DNA from: Aminobacter sp. AP02
GTDB lineage: Bacteria > Pseudomonadota > Alphaproteobacteria > Rhizobiales > Rhizobiaceae
Assembly (NCBI RefSeq): GCF_003148805.1
Contig: NZ_QGGX01000002.1
Location: 346,983-410,982 of the forward strand
Reading direction: 5' to 3'
Length of the DNA: 64,000 nt
Below, in pieces: positions 59,955-64,000 of the stretch. Position 1 is the first letter of the stretch. Every line of letters begins with the position of its first letter. The notes below the pieces were generated by a model. That model was not told the DNA's origin, searched no databases, and saw only the letters and a program-made list of their open reading frames with translations. Both the position numbers and the translations under genes were made by a program.

Positions 59955-60000
59955 TATCCTTCCAGATAGCTGGCCCCTCGTTGGGGAGGGGTGGCCCACG
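59955..60000 (-). ncRNA. Structured leader of serC, candidate serC RNA motif
   Basis: On the minus strand the 5' leader folds into CCCCTC-CCCAAC-GAGGGG (59991-59974), next to GGGCCA/TGGCCC segments and the ribosome site AAGGATAG. A conserved cis-regulatory serC RNA motif is known before serC in alphaproteobacteria. I recognise the context, not the exact consensus, so the class is tentative. Confidence 0.4.
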
Positions 60001-60075
60001 GACGGCGATATTCCCGGTTGCTTCCGGCGTCAAGAGGAAAGTTTGGGTCGCTGGCGGAACAGTTTTCCAAAAACG

Positions 60076-60103
60076 AAATCGGCGGGCTTTCGCCCGCCGA
60101 TTT
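60076..60103 (-). terminator. Terminator of the first Omp gene
   Basis: A perfect 12-bp stem AAATCGGCGGGC / GCCCGCCGATTT with a 4-nt loop. On the minus strand it is followed by CGTTTTTGG, and it lies 23 nt after the stop of the outer-membrane protein. Confidence 0.92.
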
Positions 60104-60125
60104 TATCGCATGTGAAATCAGTCGC

Positions 60126-60821
60126 TTACCAGAGGTCGTAGCGAAGGCCGACCTTGACTTGGTGGTAGTCGACACCCTTCTTTGTGGTGAGGGTGTTGAA
60201 GTCGAAATACTCGAGGTCGGGCGAAGTCAGGTACTGATAGCCGACATCGATGGACGTGTTCTGGGCGACTCTGTAGGCGACGCCGGCACCGACCGAGTAC
60301 GCTATCTTGTACTGCGTGTCGTGCGAGTAGAAGTCGAGCGTCGGGTCCGGGTCGTTGATACTCACGCGCTGGCTCGAATAGATCAGGCCGAGGCCCGCGC
60401 CGACATAGGGCGTGAAGCCGGAGATCGTGCCGAGATCGGCATAGACATTGGCCATGCCGCTCCAGACGTTGTTCTCCAGAGAGATCGTGGTGATGCCATC
60501 GGTCGCGTCGTAGCGGTCGTTGGACAGGAAGCCGAGATTTAGCTCGCCGCGGAAGTAGTCAGTGAAGTGGTAGCCAGCGCCGATGCTGCCGGTGACATGC
60601 GTGTTGCGCGTATCGACGCCCAACAGCGTGAATTCATATGGTGTATCGTTGAAATTGTAGCCTATGTCGCCGCGCAGGTACCAGCCGGAGCCGACCTCGA
60701 CAGGCACATATTCGGGCGCCTCCTCCACGACGATCGGCGGTTCGTAGTCGGCTGCGGTCGCAGCAAGCGGCCAGAGCACGGTCGCAGTCAGCGCCAGCGC
60801 TATGCGAGACGTCAATGTCAT
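60126..60821 (-). CDS. Omp25/31-like outer-membrane beta-barrel protein (first)
   Basis: 231 residues with a signal peptide (MTLTSRIALALTATVLWPLA, cleavage after TAA). It has an eight-strand barrel layout: GSGWYLRGDIGYNFND, VTGSIGAGYHFTDYFRGELN, PYVGAGLGLIYSSQRVS, ending VDYHQVKVGLRYDLW with the terminal aromatic needed for outer-membrane assembly. It is a paralogue of the gene at 61013. Both have a CtrA-type box 75-93 bp upstream of the start. Family role: major surface protein, linked to peptidoglycan in Brucella relatives. Confidence 0.88.
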   Translation of the reverse strand: MTLTSRIALALTATVLWPLAATAADYEPPIVVEEAPEYVPVEVGSGWYLRGDIGYNFNDTPYEFTLLGVDTRNTHVTGSIGAGYHFTDYFRGELNLGFLSNDRYDATDGITTISLENNVWSGMANVYADLGTISGFTPYVGAGLGLIYSSQRVSINDPDPTLDFYSHDTQYKIAYSVGAGVAYRVAQNTSIDVGYQYLTSPDLEYFDFNTLTTKKGVDYHQVKVGLRYDLW

Positions 60822-60899
60822 GATCGCATTCTCCCGATTTGGCGCCGGGGTGTTGCCTGAGAAACCAGCCGCCTTTCATGCCATCATTAACCATAGAGG

Positions 60900-60914
60900 T
60901 TAAGTCGCGGTTAA
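60900..60914 (-). promoter_or_regulatory. CtrA-type box upstream of the first Omp gene
   Basis: On the minus strand TTAAC-CGCGAC-TTAAC, i.e. TTAA-N7-TTAAC, the full CtrA consensus; a further TTAA half site lies at 60887-60890. It is 79-93 bp upstream of the ATG. Confidence 0.65.
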
Positions 60915-60961
60915 GGATAACAGGTAGTTAGCCGACGTTTCGCAAACAGTTGCGCAAAGAA

Positions 60962-60987
60962 AAACCGCCCGGCGAGGCGGGCGGTTT
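60962..60987 (-). terminator. Terminator of the second Omp gene
   Basis: AAACCGCCC pairs with GGGCGGTTT (60962-60970, 60979-60987) plus one G-C inside. On the minus strand GGTTTTTCTTT follows. It lies 26 nt after the gene stop. Confidence 0.9.
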
Positions 60988-61012
60988 GGAAGTACGAAAC
61001 GACCGAAGAGCT

Positions 61013-61798
61013 CTAGTTCAGCGAGTAGCGGACGCCAAGCTTCAGATCGTGCGAGACGATGTCCTTGAAATGCATGCCATCGTTTGGCTGGTTGAAGGCC
61101 GGATCGTCATTGTACATCGTGCCGGTCCGAGCATCGCCGAGATTGACGAAGCTGTAGCCGAGGTCGACGGTCATCCGTTCGGTCGCCTTTATGCCGAGGC
61201 CGGCATGCAGAGCCCAGGCAAAGTTCCACTGCGGATCCGAGCTTGCATAGGCAGCGCCGTTGTTGATGACGTTGACGTCGCGAAAGTTCGAAATCGTGTT
61301 GCGCGACGCGCCGATGCCCGCGCCGACATACGGCGTGACGCCGTAGAAGGTGCCCACGTCGGCATAAGCGTTTGCCAAGAACAGCCATTCCGACTTCTTG
61401 GCGCTGTAGTCATTCGTCCTGGTCACCACTTCAGTGCCAGTGTTGTAGGTGACGTAGTCGAGCGCGTTGAAGTCGGCTGCGCCGCGATATTCGGCGGTAA
61501 TGTCACCACGCAGATAGTCGTTGAACTGATAGCCAACGCCGCCGCCGAAGATTGGCGCGGACGAAAAGCCGCCTTCGTCGAGCCAGCCATGCACGATGTC
61601 GGGATTATTGAAAGGGATTGAATCGAGGCTGCCGACCTGCTGGTTGCTCATGCCGATATGCCCCCGCAGATACCAGCCGCCAACGGCAATCGGTGCCGGA
61701 TCGACGATCACAGGATCGGGCAGGTCGGCCGCGAATGCCGGTGCAGAAATGCCCGCAAGAAGCGCGGCGATGAACGCTTTCTTTCCAAAATCAAACAT
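61013..61798 (-). CDS. Omp25/31-like outer-membrane beta-barrel protein (second)
   Basis: 261 residues from the ATG at 61798, signal peptide MFDFGKKAFIAALLAGISAP with cleavage after AFA. Same plan as its neighbour: VGGWYLRGHIGMSNQQVG, GGVGYQFNDYLRGDITAEYR, GVTPYVGAGIGASRN, ending LKLGVRYSLN. The final residue is Asn instead of Phe/Trp, somewhat unusual for a barrel C-terminus. It is a tandem paralogue; each copy has its own promoter region and terminator. Confidence 0.87.
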   Translation of the reverse strand: MFDFGKKAFIAALLAGISAPAFAADLPDPVIVDPAPIAVGGWYLRGHIGMSNQQVGSLDSIPFNNPDIVHGWLDEGGFSSAPIFGGGVGYQFNDYLRGDITAEYRGAADFNALDYVTYNTGTEVVTRTNDYSAKKSEWLFLANAYADVGTFYGVTPYVGAGIGASRNTISNFRDVNVINNGAAYASSDPQWNFAWALHAGLGIKATERMTVDLGYSFVNLGDARTGTMYNDDPAFNQPNDGMHFKDIVSHDLKLGVRYSLN

Positions 61799-61872
61799 GC
61801 TGAAACCCCAAACGTGCGGACCCGCTACGCGCCCGATCATGACTAACCGGCGTGGATAATGCTTGGTATAGG

Positions 61873-61888
61873 TTAAGGCGCACTTAAC
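61873..61888. promoter_or_regulatory. CtrA-type box upstream of the second Omp gene
   Basis: GGTTAA-GGCGCAC-TTAACC contains TTAA-N7-TTAAC readable on both strands. Another TTAAC half site lies at 61898-61902. The box is 75-90 bp upstream of the ATG, almost the same spacing as for the paralogue. Confidence 0.65.
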
Positions 61889-61962
61889 CCTGTCGATTAA
61901 CCACGAATGCTTGCGGACGACTGTTTGCGCCAAGCACAGCTATGTCATTGGCACACAAAAAC

Positions 61963-61985
61963 GCCCGCCGGAGGCGGGCTTTTTG
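61963..61985. terminator. Terminator of glmM
   Basis: GCCCGCC / GGCGGGC with a 3-nt loop, a T-run on both strands (GTTTTTGTG on minus, CTTTTTG on plus). It lies 23 nt after the glmM stop. Confidence 0.88.
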
Positions 61986-62007
61986 TTGAGGCTGCAGTAG
62001 TACCAGG

Positions 62008-63360
<1,353 letters not shown>

Positions 63361-64000
63361 GTTTAGCCTGTCCCCGTGAAGTCCACCCGCGATTGCTTTG
63401 CCACAACCCGAGGCGACCAACGCATCACATTTGGTGAGCTTATGTCACAAAACCTTAGAAAAGGGTTGGGTTTTTGGAGGAGGAAATCTCTCGCTCTTGC
63501 TTGTAGGACTATTTTCCTATATCGTATTGTGCGATTTAGGAGGCTCTTGATATATCCGTTACTGAGATCACAGATAGCGACTTGGTAAGGCTCTCAAGAG
63601 GAATTCACTCGTTACGAAGTGAAACTCTGTCCCTTCGGCTGCATCTGATCCTTAAGGCTGGATTTCGTCCAGATCAACCACGTGTCCCGTCGGGCCGTCC
63701 AGAAGGAGGGCAGTGGACTGATGGCGGAGTGGTTAGAGTCAGTCGACGAACAACAGGAACATCGGGACCAATCCGTATAGGCAATCGCTGGCTGAATCCC
63801 ACGCCGGCTCAGGAAATTCGCTTAGCCCAAAGCCTAGCCAAGAGCCAAGGTCGTGTCCCATCAGGTGGTGTAGCTGGACGGTTACGGAGCCGCTCGCGAG
63901 CGCGCCGTTAGCAGCGCCGTAGCGAGTGAGCGGCGTGTCGGTGGTCATCGGCGCTTTCCGGTAGGGTTTGGTTGTTGACGCCAACCCATTTCGGAAGGAC
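63361..64000. other. Lower-GC region upstream of glmM, likely insertion edge
   Basis: The composition drops sharply from 63440 to 63640 (e.g. the stretch around 63510-63560), unlike the rest of the window. It holds one weak gene candidate (63582) and no ftsH. From 63890 to the end the GC recovers, and the GAGCGCGCCGTTAG-type sequence looks non-coding. I see no integrase, tRNA or direct repeat at the junction, so the nature of the insert is open. Confidence 0.5.
63582..63911 (+). CDS. Possible small protein with RVPSG-x-PEGGQWTDGG motif
   Basis: 109 codons from a TTG at 63582; the frame is open from 63540 after a TAG, so upstream non-standard starts cannot be excluded. Residues 27-47 read GFRPDQPRVPSGRPEGGQWT, a motif that recurs in alphaproteobacterial phage-head and polymorphic-toxin-like proteins. 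The end, after SLAKSQ, turns into low-complexity Arg-rich sequence, suggesting truncation. AGGAGG lies at 63538-63543 but is 39 nt from the TTG. Real but decayed or partial gene is my best reading. Confidence 0.35.
   Translation: MVRLSRGIHSLRSETLSLRLHLILKAGFRPDQPRVPSGRPEGGQWTDGGVVRVSRRTTGTSGPIRIGNRWLNPTPAQEIRLAQSLAKSQGRVPSGGVAGRLRSRSRARR

Noticed and set aside
63376..63588. 70-codon open frame after glmM
   Set aside because: Its first part lies in the glmM promoter region, the start has no ribosome site and the sequence has no family resemblance.

Overview
This window comes from the chromosome of a rhizobial alphaproteobacterium, most likely the Mesorhizobium/Aminobacter group (Phyllobacteriaceae). 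That is inferred from family knowledge and gene order, because no rRNA is present. The pointers are high GC, GTG/TTG starts, Omp25/31-like porins, a PhaR-phaA-phaB cluster, an RpoH2-type sigma factor behind an EcfG-type promoter, CtrA-type and GANTC motifs, and a short rhizobial-style intergenic repeat. Almost all of it is core metabolism and housekeeping. I see no phage, IS element, CRISPR array, tRNA or rRNA. I found no obvious new multi-gene defence system.

Layout. 1-6.2 kb: a branched-chain amino-acid ABC transporter (livH end, livM, livG with an unusual fused tail, livF, a small membrane protein, binding protein). 6.4-9.8 kb: pyruvate carboxylase behind an AATCGATT palindrome. 9.8-12.7 kb: SH3-domain membrane protein, divergent MFS permease with two more such palindromes, and a tiny DUF3309-type protein with its own stress promoter. 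12.7-17 kb: RND efflux pump and adaptor. 17.2-20.3 kb: patatin-like lipase and 3-hydroxybutyrate dehydrogenase, divergent from a MarR-GNAT fusion across a 33-bp perfect palindrome. 20.4-27.9 kb: ispG, lytic transglycosylase, PtsN-like protein, hybrid histidine kinase, ispA, mtgA, rpmF. 28-32 kb: a small membrane protein, a GlcG/HbpS-like protein, phaR and phaAB. 32.1-32.8 kb: an aquaporin Z pseudogene with a nonsense codon and a frameshift. 32.8-33.5 kb: a long non-coding region with a diverged duplication and a cluster of GANTC sites. 33.5-38.6 kb: Suv3-like RNA helicase, S4 protein, 7Fe ferredoxin, CarD. 38.7-41 kb: polar amino-acid ABC transporter. 41.2-43.7 kb: rpoH2 and an M48 lipoprotein protease. 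43.8-48.2 kb: thiBPQ behind a TPP riboswitch, plus divergent thiamine pyrophosphokinase. 48.2-54.7 kb: ABC-F ATPase, a ccdAB toxin-antitoxin pair, a Pro-rich membrane protein, purA, an EamA transporter. 54.7-60 kb: SulP permease coupled to a ParB-fold protein, convergent with serC-serA. 60.1-63.4 kb: two Omp25/31-like genes with matching CtrA boxes, then glmM. The last 640 bases have lower GC and look like the edge of an insertion.

The genes fit together around carbon storage and nutrient import. phaA/phaB make the polyhydroxybutyrate precursor under PhaR, and bdhA (perhaps with the patatin protein) returns 3-hydroxybutyrate to acetoacetate. Pyruvate carboxylase and a permease share an operator-like motif, which suggests common control by a LacI-family regulator encoded elsewhere. 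The thiamine block combines uptake, activation and riboswitch control.
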